From positions 1 to 64,000 of the forward strand of contig DASVRP010000008.1 in the NCBI GenBank assembly GCA_036388555.1: 64,000 bases of DNA, in the 5' to 3' direction. Below, in pieces: positions 1 to 8,252 of the stretch. Within the stretch, counting starts at the first letter, position 1; each line of letters starts with the position of its first letter. The translations under genes were made by a program, and so were the position numbers. Below the pieces are notes generated by a model, which did not search any database, was not told the DNA's origin, and was given only the letters and a program-made list of their open reading frames with translations. This DNA is from UBA4665 sp036388555 (GTDB lineage: Bacteria; Patescibacteriota; Saccharimonadia; Saccharimonadales; UBA4665).

Positions 1-32
1 GCCGCAGTTAAAAAGAACGTAGCATGTTTCAT
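1..32 (-). CDS. 5' end of an unidentified protein (runs off the window)
   Basis: Only the first ten or so codons lie in the window. On the minus strand an ATG at 32-30 begins M-K-H-A-T-F-F-L-T-A, preceded 8 nt upstream by a strong AGGAGG Shine-Dalgarno sequence (complement of 41-46). A Lys followed by a hydrophobic run would suit a signal peptide or membrane anchor, but the piece is too short to identify. It is divergent from the pilin genes. The leader folds around the ribosome-binding site (see the inverted repeat at 33-74). Confidence 0.6.
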   Translation of the reverse strand, partial: MKHATFFLTA

Positions 33-74
33 GGGTAGCACCTCCTCTTGTTTAAGCGCAAAGGTATGCTACCC
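33..74 (-). promoter_or_regulatory. Leader hairpin holding the ribosome-binding site in its loop
   Basis: GGGTAGCA (33-40) and TGCTACCC (67-74) are perfect 8-bp inverted repeats. In the minus-strand mRNA the 3' arm ends right before the ATG, and the AGGAGG sequence sits in the 26-nt loop next to that arm. Such a stem could modulate initiation. The repeat is seen directly; a regulatory role is inference. Confidence 0.4.
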
Positions 75-248
75 GTTTTTTGTGGTATGGGCTGTGAGTT
101 TTGAAACTAGTTAAATGTGGGTACAAAGAGCTGAGTCTCGAAAAAGACATGCACCTGGTCGGCTGGCGGGTGATGGACCGCAGTACCGCGCCGGCAGATA
201 CCGATAATGCGGGCTTCATACTACTTATGCATTATAATAACTCATAAC

Positions 249-701
249 ATGAGTGGTAACTTCAAGTCAGGTGGGCAAGCGGGCTTCAGCGTCGTCGAGA
301 TCATCGTGGCGATTGCCATATTCCCGCTGCTGGTCTTTGCGCTGCAACAGGGATATGATGCTGTCAGACGCTCATATACGGTATCGAAGCAGCTGAACGA
401 GATGTATGCCGTCCTCAGCGCCTGCCCGGAAATCGACCGCGCCCTGGAGTATGACTCGGTAACCAGCGCGACGAACTGTTACCCGAACAACTCCTTCAAG
501 GCCGAGGGCGGCAGTGGCCAGATCATCTCGTACCAACCGACGCTGACCGTCACCAATGCCAGCGCACTGGTGAATACCGACCCGTTGTACGGCACGCCGG
601 ATTCGAAGGTCATCAATATCAAAGTCGGCTATCAGGATAGTGTCGCGCCACCTGTGGAACTGCGCCTGCTGATCACCCGTAACGGGATCGGCCAGCAATG
701 A
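249..701 (+). CDS. Type IV pilin-like minor pilin
   Basis: 150 aa. Residues 10-33 carry a prepilin signal: a short charged leader, G|FSVVE cleavage site with Glu at +5, then a hydrophobic helix. This is the class III signal cut by prepilin peptidase (PilD), after which the protein joins the pilus. The rest is a small globular domain without an obvious family. ATG 249 puts the cleavage site at the usual distance; an upstream ATG (207) would give an overlong leader. It overlaps the next gene by 4 bp (ATGA), starting a three-gene minor pilin operon (PilV/GspI, PilW/GspJ and PilX/GspK-like by order). Pilin class is firm, exact subunit is inferred. Confidence 0.75.
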   Translation: MSGNFKSGGQAGFSVVEIIVAIAIFPLLVFALQQGYDAVRRSYTVSKQLNEMYAVLSACPEIDRALEYDSVTSATNCYPNNSFKAEGGSGQIISYQPTLTVTNASALVNTDPLYGTPDSKVINIKVGYQDSVAPPVELRLLITRNGIGQQ

Positions 702-1483
702 GATCGCTGCCACGCGACCAGCGGGGAATCACTATCGTCGAATTGGTAGTCGTCATCATGATGACGGGGCTGTTCACGACGATCATCATGACCTACACCA
801 TCGGTTACTGGCGCTATGGCTATATGCTGGAGGCTGACCTCAGCACGCTGACGACCCGCCTCAATGCTGGTGATTTCATCCGTTCGGGCATCGGCCCCTC
901 GAGCGGCCTAATTACTCAGAACAGCATTCCGGACCAGCATACGGCGGTGCCGGATCCAGCGTTTACTTCCGGGTATCACTGGGAGCTGGTGCATGCCGTG
1001 CCGGGCAATGTCCCGATGCCCGCCAAGGGTGCCGTCACACCGTTGCTGTATTACCAACGGCCGAGCGCTGCAACTAATGGTGAATACATCATGAACGGCA
1101 CCCAGCCGTTCGAGGATGAATACATTATGTACCTCGATGGGACGACCAAATCGCTGCGACAGAGGTCGCTGGCAAACCCGAACGCTACCGGAAACAAGCT
1201 GCAGACCAGCTGTCCTGACAACGCGGTCTCACCGACGTGTCCGGCGGACAAGACAGTCGCCAGCGAGCTGGCTTCGATCGATATGCGTTACTTCTCACGT
1301 ACCGGCAACCTTGTCGACCATACGTCGATAACCGACCCGGTGACCGGCGCGTTCATCGGGCCTGACATGACCGCCGCAGAAGTAGTCGAATTCAACCTCA
1401 ATATCGTCAAGAAGACCCAGCTGCAGACCAGTAATTCGATATCGAACAGTACGATCATAAGGGTGGCGCTGCGAAATGACTAA
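698..1483 (+). CDS. Type IV pilin-like minor pilin (PilW/PulJ-like)
   Basis: 261 aa. The N-terminus has a nine-residue charged leader, then G|ITIVE and a hydrophobic helix (about residues 10-32), the prepilin peptidase signal. The remaining 225 residues are extracellular and contain a Cys pair around residues 169-178 that could form a disulfide. It is translationally coupled (ATGA) to the upstream minor pilin and overlaps the next gene by 8 bp. Position and size suit the PilW/GspJ slot of a minor-pilin priming complex. That equivalence is inferred from order only. Confidence 0.75.
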   Translation: MRSLPRDQRGITIVELVVVIMMTGLFTTIIMTYTIGYWRYGYMLEADLSTLTTRLNAGDFIRSGIGPSSGLITQNSIPDQHTAVPDPAFTSGYHWELVHAVPGNVPMPAKGAVTPLLYYQRPSAATNGEYIMNGTQPFEDEYIMYLDGTTKSLRQRSLANPNATGNKLQTSCPDNAVSPTCPADKTVASELASIDMRYFSRTGNLVDHTSITDPVTGAFIGPDMTAAEVVEFNLNIVKKTQLQTSNSISNSTIIRVALRND

Positions 1484-2924
1484 GGCACTCAATACTCCGT
1501 TGCAGCGCCTGCGTCCGCGCCAGTCGGGATCACTGGTCGTGTCGATCCTGATCGTCACGGTATTCCTTTTTACTGTCGTGACCGGGTTGATCGTACTGGC
1601 TAACTCCAACCTCAGCCGCGCCAAAGGCCGGATCTTCCTTCTCCAATCACAATATGCCGCGGAATCGGGAGCGGACCAGGCGATCGCTAAGCTGAATGCG
1701 GACAATCTGGCGGCCTACACCGGCACGGGCGGCGCTGAGACGACGATCCTCAGTAATGCCCAGTACCGTTCGACGTTCTCGACTGTCGTGGCGGCCGGTG
1801 CGAACAGTAACGAACGCAGCATCACATCGGTCGGTAAGGTTTACCGACCGGCTACCGCCACGACCGCCACATTCACCCATACCATCCAGGTGACGGCGCA
1901 GCGGACGTCGAGCACGGTGACGGTGGCCGGCATGCTCAGCCGCAACATCATCGAGATCGCCAGTAGCGTCAAGGACATTTACGCACGCGACCTCTACGTC
2001 AACGGCTACATCAACATGAACAAGAACACGACGAAGCTGTTCGCCGAATCGATCACTGTCGCCGGCAAGAACACCGGTGCCGCGAACTGTTCGATCGGGG
2101 GCACCGGCAACCTGGTCAAGCCGACGACATTCAATACGCCCGGACAGACCAGGACGAAGATCAGGACCGCCTACAACAACTGCATCTCGCCGCCAGGCAA
2201 CAGCAGTAATACTAACTTTGAGATACTCGCCAATCAGAACACGCTGGGCAAGATCCAGTCGACCTACATCCCATGGTCACAGTACATGGACAATACATAT
2301 CAAAACTCCTCGACCGGTTGTGCTGACTGGACCGGCGGCGCCTTCCCGCGCACCATCCCGTCGGCTGGCAACACCAAGCGGACGCACTACCCGGATAGTG
2401 GCAGCAACGTCAGTACGTCATGCGGGACCTCCGGCAATCTGGCCCTCGGAACGGGGCAGTACAATATTACCGATACGGTACATATACGCGCCAATCTCTG
2501 CGGCGCGGCTGCCTGCACGCCGACATTCTACAATCCGACATCGACGCCGCGCTATATCTTCGTCGAAGGTACCGTGAACTTTGATGGGGTGAACACGGCT
2601 GCCGGCAGCGGGCCGGTCATCCTGATCGCGTACGGCGCCGATCCGGCCGCCAAGATGAGCGTCTGCCCGCTCGGCGGCGCCATGTACATCGGTAACGGCA
2701 CGGCCAACGCGCCGAACATGTATTTCCTGGCGATCAATGGCCTGTGTTTCGACAAGACGAAGTTCGGCGCCAACCCAAGCTTCGGCGGTTTCTCGGGCAA
2801 GAATATCTATATCTCCAGCAGTCCGGGCAGTCCGTTCGACCCACAGCTCAACACTTCGTTCCCATTTGATTCGGTGCCGATCGACCTGTCGTGGCACGCC
2901 TCACGCTACCGCCGCGTACTGTAG
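1476..2924 (+). CDS. PilX-like pilus tip/adhesin protein
   Basis: 482 aa. A Gln/Arg-rich start is followed by a hydrophobic segment at about 19-42 and then the QSQYAAESGADQAIA helix typical of PilX/GspK-like minor pilins, where AES-A marks the transition after the transmembrane helix. The cleavage Gly is followed by SLVVS rather than the canonical F-x-x-x-E, as in many PilX proteins. The long C-terminal region (about 150-482) is Ser/Thr/Asn/Gly-rich with several Cys and looks like a secreted beta-rich adhesive domain. Last gene of the minor pilin operon; the following gene (comEC) has its own promoter. Confidence 0.6.
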   Translation: MTKALNTPLQRLRPRQSGSLVVSILIVTVFLFTVVTGLIVLANSNLSRAKGRIFLLQSQYAAESGADQAIAKLNADNLAAYTGTGGAETTILSNAQYRSTFSTVVAAGANSNERSITSVGKVYRPATATTATFTHTIQVTAQRTSSTVTVAGMLSRNIIEIASSVKDIYARDLYVNGYINMNKNTTKLFAESITVAGKNTGAANCSIGGTGNLVKPTTFNTPGQTRTKIRTAYNNCISPPGNSSNTNFEILANQNTLGKIQSTYIPWSQYMDNTYQNSSTGCADWTGGAFPRTIPSAGNTKRTHYPDSGSNVSTSCGTSGNLALGTGQYNITDTVHIRANLCGAAACTPTFYNPTSTPRYIFVEGTVNFDGVNTAAGSGPVILIAYGADPAAKMSVCPLGGAMYIGNGTANAPNMYFLAINGLCFDKTKFGANPSFGGFSGKNIYISSSPGSPFDPQLNTSFPFDSVPIDLSWHASRYRRVL

Positions 2925-2961
2925 CCGCTTTGCTCGGCGCCGTGAGTGGCCATGCTTATGC

Positions 2962-2990
2962 TTGCACCACCGCCATAGACTGCCTATAGT
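2962..2990 (+). promoter_or_regulatory. comEC promoter, leaderless type
   Basis: TTGCAC (2962-2967), 17-bp spacer, TATAGT (2985-2990). The GTG start at 2999 follows 8 nt after the -10 box, so transcription would begin at or within a nucleotide or two of the start codon. No Shine-Dalgarno sequence is possible in that space. Confidence 0.6.
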
Positions 2991-2998
2991 CGGGGCAG

Positions 2999-4519
2999 GT
3001 GAACCGGCTGCTTGGGTACCATTTCAGGCCGACGACGTTGGTGGCTGTGTTTTGTGCGGCCATACTCGCTGGCATCGGGTTGGCACGCTGGACGATGTTG
3101 CCCGGCGAAGTGGGGCTGCTTGCCGTCGTCTTTGCAGTGCTGACGATCCGCCATCGGCGGATGGCCGCACTGCTGTCGGTGCTGCTGATAGGACTGACGA
3201 TCGGTGGCTGGCGCGGGGCTATCTACATGGACCGCCTGGCCCAATATGCACCGGTTTATAACCAGAAAGTCGTGCTGATCGGAACGGCTGTCGATGACGC
3301 CGGCTACGGAAAGCAGTCACAGCTGTCGTTCGACCTCGGAGATGCCCGGGTCGACGGGAAGGGCGAGCCGCTAGTCGGCCGGATAGGGGTCAGCGGATTC
3401 GGGACCAACGTGATCTACCGCGGCGACACGGTCAGGGTGGAGGGTAAGCTGCGCCCGGCCGACAAGGGCGCCAAGACGGGCTACATGAGTTTCGCGACGC
3501 TCTCGGTCATAGAGTCGGACATGACGCCGATAGACAAATTCCGCCGCAAATTCGCGGCCGGCATGCAGTCATCGCTGCCCGAGCCGGCCGCTTCGTTCGC
3601 GATGGGCATCCTCATCGGGCAGCGGGCCACATTGCCGGAAACGGTCTATGATGATTTGGTGGCGGTCGGCCTGGTCCACATCATAGCCGTATCCGGCTAC
3701 AACCTGACGATCATCCTACGGGCCTGCGTCAGGCTGCTCGGCGACCGGTCGAAATATCAGACGTTCGCCATCGCCATTACGCTGATCGCCGTCTTCCTGC
3801 TGATCACCGGGGCCAGCGCTTCGATCGTCCGGGCGTCCATCGTCAGTGGGCTGAGCCTGGTCGCCTGGTATTATGGCCGCAGCTTCAAACCGGTGCTGCT
3901 GATACTGATGGCAGCCGCGATCACTGCCTTTGCCAGCCCGCTCTATCCGTGGAGCGACATCGGCTGGTATCTGTCATTCCTGGCATTCTACGGTGTTTTG
4001 ATCGTTGCGCCGCAGGTCCACCAGCGGTTCATGCAGGGCGGGCTGAAGAATTCAGTGCTGATGGGTATCGCGCTGGAAAGTCTGGCTGCCGAGGTCGCGA
4101 CGCTGCCGCTCGTGCTGTATATATTCGGCCAGCTGTCGGCCGTCAGCCTGATCGCCAACGTACTGGTGGCGGCCTTCGTGCCGCTGGCTATGCTGCTGTC
4201 GCTGGTCGCTGGGCTGGCCGGTATGCTGATCACGTCCATCGCTGGCTGGTTCAGCTGGCCGGCGACGATCGTACTGACGTACATGCTCGATTGTGCCCAT
4301 ATCCTGGCCAGCATCCCGTACGTATTCAAGGAGAACGTCTACATCAGCCTGGCGTGGATGCTGGTATTCTTCGGACTGCTCATCGCACTCAACGTCCTTA
4401 TGCACCGCCGCCTGAAGCAAAATGATATAATAACAGCATTACCTATTGAAGAAAGAGATGGCCATCCGCTGCTCCGGCCGGCGTTCGCGAAACCCGCCCG
4501 GACAGCTGACAGCCGTTGA
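2999..4519 (+). CDS. comEC: ComEC/Rec2-family DNA uptake channel (short form)
   Basis: 506 aa polytopic membrane protein. Residues 1-75 hold two transmembrane helices, about 75-170 an extracytoplasmic beta domain (DUF4131-like), and 170-480 the Competence domain with the conserved G-L-V-H-I-x-A-V-S-G-x-N motif. ComEC passes single-stranded DNA across the inner membrane in natural transformation. The usual C-terminal metallo-beta-lactamase domain of full-length ComEC (about 700-800 aa) is absent: the protein ends after the last helices. It sits directly after pilin genes, consistent with a competence pilus. GTG start chosen because a promoter places the 5' end there. Confidence 0.9.
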   Translation: MNRLLGYHFRPTTLVAVFCAAILAGIGLARWTMLPGEVGLLAVVFAVLTIRHRRMAALLSVLLIGLTIGGWRGAIYMDRLAQYAPVYNQKVVLIGTAVDDAGYGKQSQLSFDLGDARVDGKGEPLVGRIGVSGFGTNVIYRGDTVRVEGKLRPADKGAKTGYMSFATLSVIESDMTPIDKFRRKFAAGMQSSLPEPAASFAMGILIGQRATLPETVYDDLVAVGLVHIIAVSGYNLTIILRACVRLLGDRSKYQTFAIAITLIAVFLLITGASASIVRASIVSGLSLVAWYYGRSFKPVLLILMAAAITAFASPLYPWSDIGWYLSFLAFYGVLIVAPQVHQRFMQGGLKNSVLMGIALESLAAEVATLPLVLYIFGQLSAVSLIANVLVAAFVPLAMLLSLVAGLAGMLITSIAGWFSWPATIVLTYMLDCAHILASIPYVFKENVYISLAWMLVFFGLLIALNVLMHRRLKQNDIITALPIEERDGHPLLRPAFAKPARTADSR

Positions 4520-4544
4520 ACATTGATGCGGAAAGGAGCCCACT

Positions 4545-5291
4545 ATGTCCGGACATTCCAAATGGTCCACAATCAAACGGGAGAAGGGCGCCAAGGATGC
4601 AGCCCGCGGCGCGGTATTCACCAAACTTGGTAACGCCCTGGCAATGGCTGCCCGCGGTGGTACTGACCCCGACACCAACTTCACCCTGCGCCTGGCGATC
4701 GACAAAGCGAAGGCCGCCAACATGCCCGGCGCCAATATCCAGCGTGCCATCGACCGCGTCAAGGACAAGAATGCCGCCCAGCTCCAGGAAGTGTTGTATG
4801 AGGGCTACGGCCCGGGCGGCGTCGCTATCATGGCGGAATGTGCCACCGACAACCTGAACCGCACCTATCCTGAAGTCCGGCTCGCTTTCAGCAAGCATGG
4901 CGGCAACATCGCCGAGAAGGGCGCCGTCGCCTTCCAGTTCGACCGCAAGGGCATGATCCGCATCAGGAACGGATCGCTGAGCGGTGACGACCTGCTGATG
5001 GCCGCCATCGACGCCGGAGCAGATGATGTCCAAGAGGATTCTGATGCCGAGACGCCCGAGTCAGTCATCTACACAGCACCGACCGACCTGGCCCGCGTCC
5101 GCGACGCCCTCAAAGCCGCCGGCATCGAGATCACCGAGGCCGAACTGACCTATGTCCCGAACACGACCGTCGAAGTCACCGACGAAGCCACCGCCGGCAA
5201 GATCATGCGCCTGATGGACGCCTTGGAATCACTGGACGATGTCAGCAATACGTATGTCAACTTCGATATCCCTGACGAGCTCCTGGGATGA
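4545..5291 (+). CDS. yebC: YebC/PmpR-family protein
   Basis: 248 aa, the normal length. The N-terminus M-S-G-H-S-K-W-S-T-I-K and the following K-x-A-x-D-A-x-R-G-x-x-F-x-K stretch are the family signature. YebC proteins act as transcriptional regulators or, as shown for several homologues, as translation factors relieving ribosome stalling at proline-rich sequences. A clear GGAGC ribosome-binding site lies 8 nt upstream, and a TATAAT at the end of comEC (about 4427) could serve as promoter. It overlaps the Nudix gene by 4 bp (ATGA). Confidence 0.95.
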   Translation: MSGHSKWSTIKREKGAKDAARGAVFTKLGNALAMAARGGTDPDTNFTLRLAIDKAKAANMPGANIQRAIDRVKDKNAAQLQEVLYEGYGPGGVAIMAECATDNLNRTYPEVRLAFSKHGGNIAEKGAVAFQFDRKGMIRIRNGSLSGDDLLMAAIDAGADDVQEDSDAETPESVIYTAPTDLARVRDALKAAGIEITEAELTYVPNTTVEVTDEATAGKIMRLMDALESLDDVSNTYVNFDIPDELLG

Positions 5292-5941
5292 GCCACGCGG
5301 CCTCCGAAGAACTTCGTGATATCCTGGCACCGCCGGATTTCAGGCCGACCGGTACCGTCAAGTCATCGGCCCAGGCCATCGCCGATGGTGATTGGGTCGG
5401 ATCTATCAATATATGGCTCTACACTTTGACTCCGGAGCCAAGCATCATTTACCAGGAACGGCTGAAGACAGGCGCCTGGGCACCCGGCATGCTCGACGTG
5501 GCTGCGGCTGGCCACTACACGACGGGTGAGTCAGGTCTGGACGGACTGCGCGAACTGTCAGAAGAACTTGGCATAACCGTCGCCCCAGAGGATTGCCATT
5601 ATTTTGGACGGCGTATCAATATCAACATCGACTCCCGCGGCCGTGAACGACATAGCGTCAGCGAAGTGTATGATGTCGAGTTCAAGGGTAACGCCGCAGA
5701 TTTCGTACTGCAGGCCGATGAACTTGAAGGGGTCGTCGTGGCGCCGATACGGCAACTCATGCAGATGTACCGCACTGGCGGATCATTTGAAGCCGAAGGC
5801 ATCGACCCGTCCGGGAAGATAATCACATATGACATCTCGGCCGAGTCATTCGTCCAGAATTACGATGATTACCAGCGTAAGATGGTCGAGTACCTGGCAG
5901 CCAAGCTCGGTGTCGATGACTTTTATTTCACTGGGAAGTAA
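5288..5941 (+). CDS. Nudix hydrolase-like protein
   Basis: 217 aa. Residues about 75-100 contain a Nudix box, G-H-x-x-x-G-E ... R-E-L-x-E-E-L-G-I, which binds Mg2+ and hydrolyses nucleoside diphosphates linked to a moiety X. The flanking layout resembles the isopentenyl-diphosphate isomerase-like branch. The spacing between the first Glu and R-E-L is six residues instead of the canonical seven; the DNA shows no frameshift there. Translationally coupled to yebC; its 3' end overlaps the convergent phospholipase D-like gene by 14 bp. Substrate unknown. Confidence 0.75.
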   Translation: MSHAASEELRDILAPPDFRPTGTVKSSAQAIADGDWVGSINIWLYTLTPEPSIIYQERLKTGAWAPGMLDVAAAGHYTTGESGLDGLRELSEELGITVAPEDCHYFGRRININIDSRGRERHSVSEVYDVEFKGNAADFVLQADELEGVVVAPIRQLMQMYRTGGSFEAEGIDPSGKIITYDISAESFVQNYDDYQRKMVEYLAAKLGVDDFYFTGK

Positions 5942-7034
5942 CAGTCCTGGATGCTGCAGCGATGCCTTGATGGAGCTTTGTGACGGCTGCTTCCGCGAGC
6001 TTTACATCCGATGACTCCAGCACTATCTCCGCCGTCCCGAGCCGCACGCCGGCACGGACGTAGTTGTGGCTGCCGATCATCAGCCCCTTGTCGCAGGCGA
6101 TGATTTTGGCGTGGACCATCGGTCTGTCCATACCGATCATGTGCGTGAACATCTCACCGGGATGGCGTGATTTCTCGATAGCGAGGCTGACTTTCTGGCC
6201 GCTGCCGCCGATAAGGCCCTGATGTCGGGGGTCGGAATAGATGATATCGGTCTTGACGCCGCGGGCGCGGGCTGCCTGGAGGTGTTCGGCAGTGATGCCG
6301 TTCGGGAAATACTGGCAGGTTATGGTCAACCACTCCTCGGCACTGTCGATGAGAGCGAGGGCACTGTCGAAAATGAGTGATTGGTCGCGGACACCGACGT
6401 CGATCAGAAGGCGGGAGGTATCGTCGATATCAATGGTGAGGTCGGTATCGCCGAGCGCGCTGCGGACGTGGCCGGCCTCTGCCACGCTGCGCATATGGCC
6501 GTATAGCTGGCCGGCCACGGAGCTGTCCCGCCAGCCTACCATCAGGTCGATGTTCTGCGGGTAGTCGAGATTGCAGCCGCCGATGAAGACAAAGTCGTCG
6601 ACGATAGCCGTCTTTATGTGGGACCGGCCAGCTACGGGAAGGCTGAACCGCCGTGACGGCGTGTTGGTGATGACGGCCCTGACATTCGGGTAATGGTTCA
6701 AAAGGTTGAGCATGTCCCGCTTGGCAGCAAACGGTGGCTGCATCCGGGCCGGAAGTTCGCGGTGGTACCAGAGCGGACCCGGCTGAGTATATATCGGGGC
6801 CGGTTTGCCGTTCGGATGCAGGAAGCAACGGGCGTCTATCGTGAAGGTGATGTCGGCACCGTTATGGGCAGCGGTCTCAAGGCTCTGCATCAGCCCGGCT
6901 ATTTCAGGCTCGTCAGGCTCGAATGACATGCACATCAGCACGATCCGCGTGGCGGGTGTCGCGGCGTCGAAGCGGCGGGTTAGCTCGTGTAGATATTCTT
7001 TTTTTGTATAGAACTGATACTCAGCAGTATTCAC
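5928..7034 (-). CDS. Phospholipase D-like (HKD) family protein
   Basis: 368 aa with two HKD motifs: H-I-K-T-A-I-V-D around residue 138 and H-A-K-I-I-A-C-D around residue 304. Each half folds into a PLD domain and the two His form the active site. Family members include cardiolipin synthases and other phosphatidyl transferases, and also nucleases. There is no N-terminal membrane helix, unlike classical bacterial Cls, so a soluble or peripheral enzyme is likely. The GTG start lies 7 nt after a minus-strand TATAGT (7042-7047), a leaderless arrangement. Substrate not determinable. Confidence 0.8.
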   Translation of the reverse strand: MNTAEYQFYTKKEYLHELTRRFDAATPATRIVLMCMSFEPDEPEIAGLMQSLETAAHNGADITFTIDARCFLHPNGKPAPIYTQPGPLWYHRELPARMQPPFAAKRDMLNLLNHYPNVRAVITNTPSRRFSLPVAGRSHIKTAIVDDFVFIGGCNLDYPQNIDLMVGWRDSSVAGQLYGHMRSVAEAGHVRSALGDTDLTIDIDDTSRLLIDVGVRDQSLIFDSALALIDSAEEWLTITCQYFPNGITAEHLQAARARGVKTDIIYSDPRHQGLIGGSGQKVSLAIEKSRHPGEMFTHMIGMDRPMVHAKIIACDKGLMIGSHNYVRAGVRLGTAEIVLESSDVKLAEAAVTKLHQGIAAASRTVTSQ

Positions 7035-7041
7035 TAGTAGT

Positions 7042-7049
7042 ACTATACT
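7042..7049. promoter_or_regulatory. Overlapping divergent -10 boxes (PLD-like gene / ruvC)
   Basis: ACTATA at 7042-7047 is TATAGT on the minus strand, 7 nt before the GTG of the PLD-like gene. TATACT at 7044-7049 on the plus strand lies 23 nt before the ruvC ATG, which has an AGGAT ribosome-binding site. The two -10 elements share four bases, so only one polymerase could occupy the site at a time. Confidence 0.45.
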
Positions 7050-7072
7050 GGGTAAGTGGACAGGATTCTAGC

Positions 7073-7552
7073 ATGCGTATCATAGGTATTGATCCGGGCA
7101 CCGGCATACTGGGCTTCGGTGTCATCGATATTGCTCCGGGCGGCCAGCCGGTGCTGGTCGACGCCGGGGTTATCCGGACGCCGGTACACGAGGATGACGC
7201 GGTACGGCTGCTGACCATCTACGATGAACTGACGGAGATCATCAAGCAGAACAAACCATCCATCATGGCCGTGGAGAAGCTGTTCTTCGCGCGTAATGTC
7301 ACGACCGCAATGACCGTATCCCAGGCTCGCGGAGTCGTGCTGCTTGCCGCTATGCAGGCCGGCATCGCGATACACGAATACACGCCGATGCAGATCAAGC
7401 AGGCTATCACCGGCTACGGCAGCGCCGACAAAAAGCAGATGCAGGAAATGGTACGGATCATCCTGAAACTCAAGGTCGTCCCCCAGCCGGATGATGCGGC
7501 CGATGCCCTGGCTGCAGCAATTTGTCAGAGTATGCAGATGAAGGTACAGTAG
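7073..7552 (+). CDS. ruvC: Crossover junction endodeoxyribonuclease RuvC
   Basis: 159 aa. The N-terminus M-R-I-I-G-I-D-P-G-T carries the first catalytic Asp, A-V-E-K-L-F-F the Glu, and the C-terminal P-D-D-A-A-D-A-L-A-A the last acidic pair. RuvC resolves Holliday junctions with RuvAB, encoded just downstream. Start at ATG 7073 matches the family N-terminus. A small transporter gene separates it from ruvA. Confidence 0.95.
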   Translation: MRIIGIDPGTGILGFGVIDIAPGGQPVLVDAGVIRTPVHEDDAVRLLTIYDELTEIIKQNKPSIMAVEKLFFARNVTTAMTVSQARGVVLLAAMQAGIAIHEYTPMQIKQAITGYGSADKKQMQEMVRIILKLKVVPQPDDAADALAAAICQSMQMKVQ

Positions 7553-7557
7553 GAGGC

Positions 7558-7992
7558 ATGTCAATCATCCTGCTTATCTTCATCGCGGCATTGCTCTATG
7601 CACTGTTCGGATTCTTCCTGTCAAAAGCATCCGGTGACGACCCGTTCATGGTAAATTCACTGACGAACGGCCTAAGCGGACTTGCCACACTGGCAATCTT
7701 TGCCGTGCTGATGCGCATGAAGTCCACCGGACCGGTTACGAAGCAAGGCGTGATATATTCAGTTGTCGCGGCAGTGCTGATCGCTGCCTTCTCGGTGCTG
7801 CTGGTCAAGATCTTCGGACGGGGTGGCAATCTGTCATACGTGCTGCCGCTGATATATGGCGGTGTCATAGTATTCGGGTCGGTCTTGGGGGTGCTGTTCC
7901 TCAAGGAATCGGTCGCACCGCTGCAGCTCGCAGGGATACTGGTCATCGTCGCCGGCATCGCGATGGTCGTACTCGCAAAAGTGCATGCCTGA
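7558..7992 (+). CDS. Small EamA/DMT-type membrane transporter
   Basis: 144 aa, four hydrophobic segments (about 2-22, 32-52, 66-84, 90-140 as two). Short single-repeat members of the drug/metabolite transporter superfamily work as dimers. The motif A-P-L-Q-L-A-G-I-x-L-I-x-x-G in the last helices is typical of EamA repeats. It starts 5 bp after ruvC with AGGAGG immediately before the ATG, so it is probably co-transcribed. Substrate unknown. Confidence 0.7.
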   Translation: MSIILLIFIAALLYALFGFFLSKASGDDPFMVNSLTNGLSGLATLAIFAVLMRMKSTGPVTKQGVIYSVVAAVLIAAFSVLLVKIFGRGGNLSYVLPLIYGGVIVFGSVLGVLFLKESVAPLQLAGILVIVAGIAMVVLAKVHA

Positions 7993-8236
7993 ATAAGCTT
8001 AAAACGCTTAATTGTGTGCAAAAGCACATACACTACGCTACAGGTAGCGTACCATAAGGGTAGTAAGGGAGATTGAGCGATGAACATTTTTACACGCAAC
8101 CGCCGGCCCCGCGTCGGAAAATACGATTCCTGGCGCCAGTATATCGTCTACTAGCAAGCACGCTGCCGTCGAACGGTTACCCGCACGGCCCATGGGTGTG
8201 CGATGCTTTTGACAACATTGGGCTTACATATGCTAG

Positions 8237-8245
8237 TGGTATAAT
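8237..8245 (+). promoter_or_regulatory. ruvA extended -10 promoter, leaderless
   Basis: TGGTATAAT is a perfect extended -10 (TGnTATAAT) with TATAAT at 8240-8245. The ruvA ATG at 8253 follows after 7 nt, so the transcript should start at the start codon. A weak TTGGGC at 8218-8223 (16-bp spacing) may be the -35. Confidence 0.6.
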
Positions 8246-8252
8246 AAAGCTA

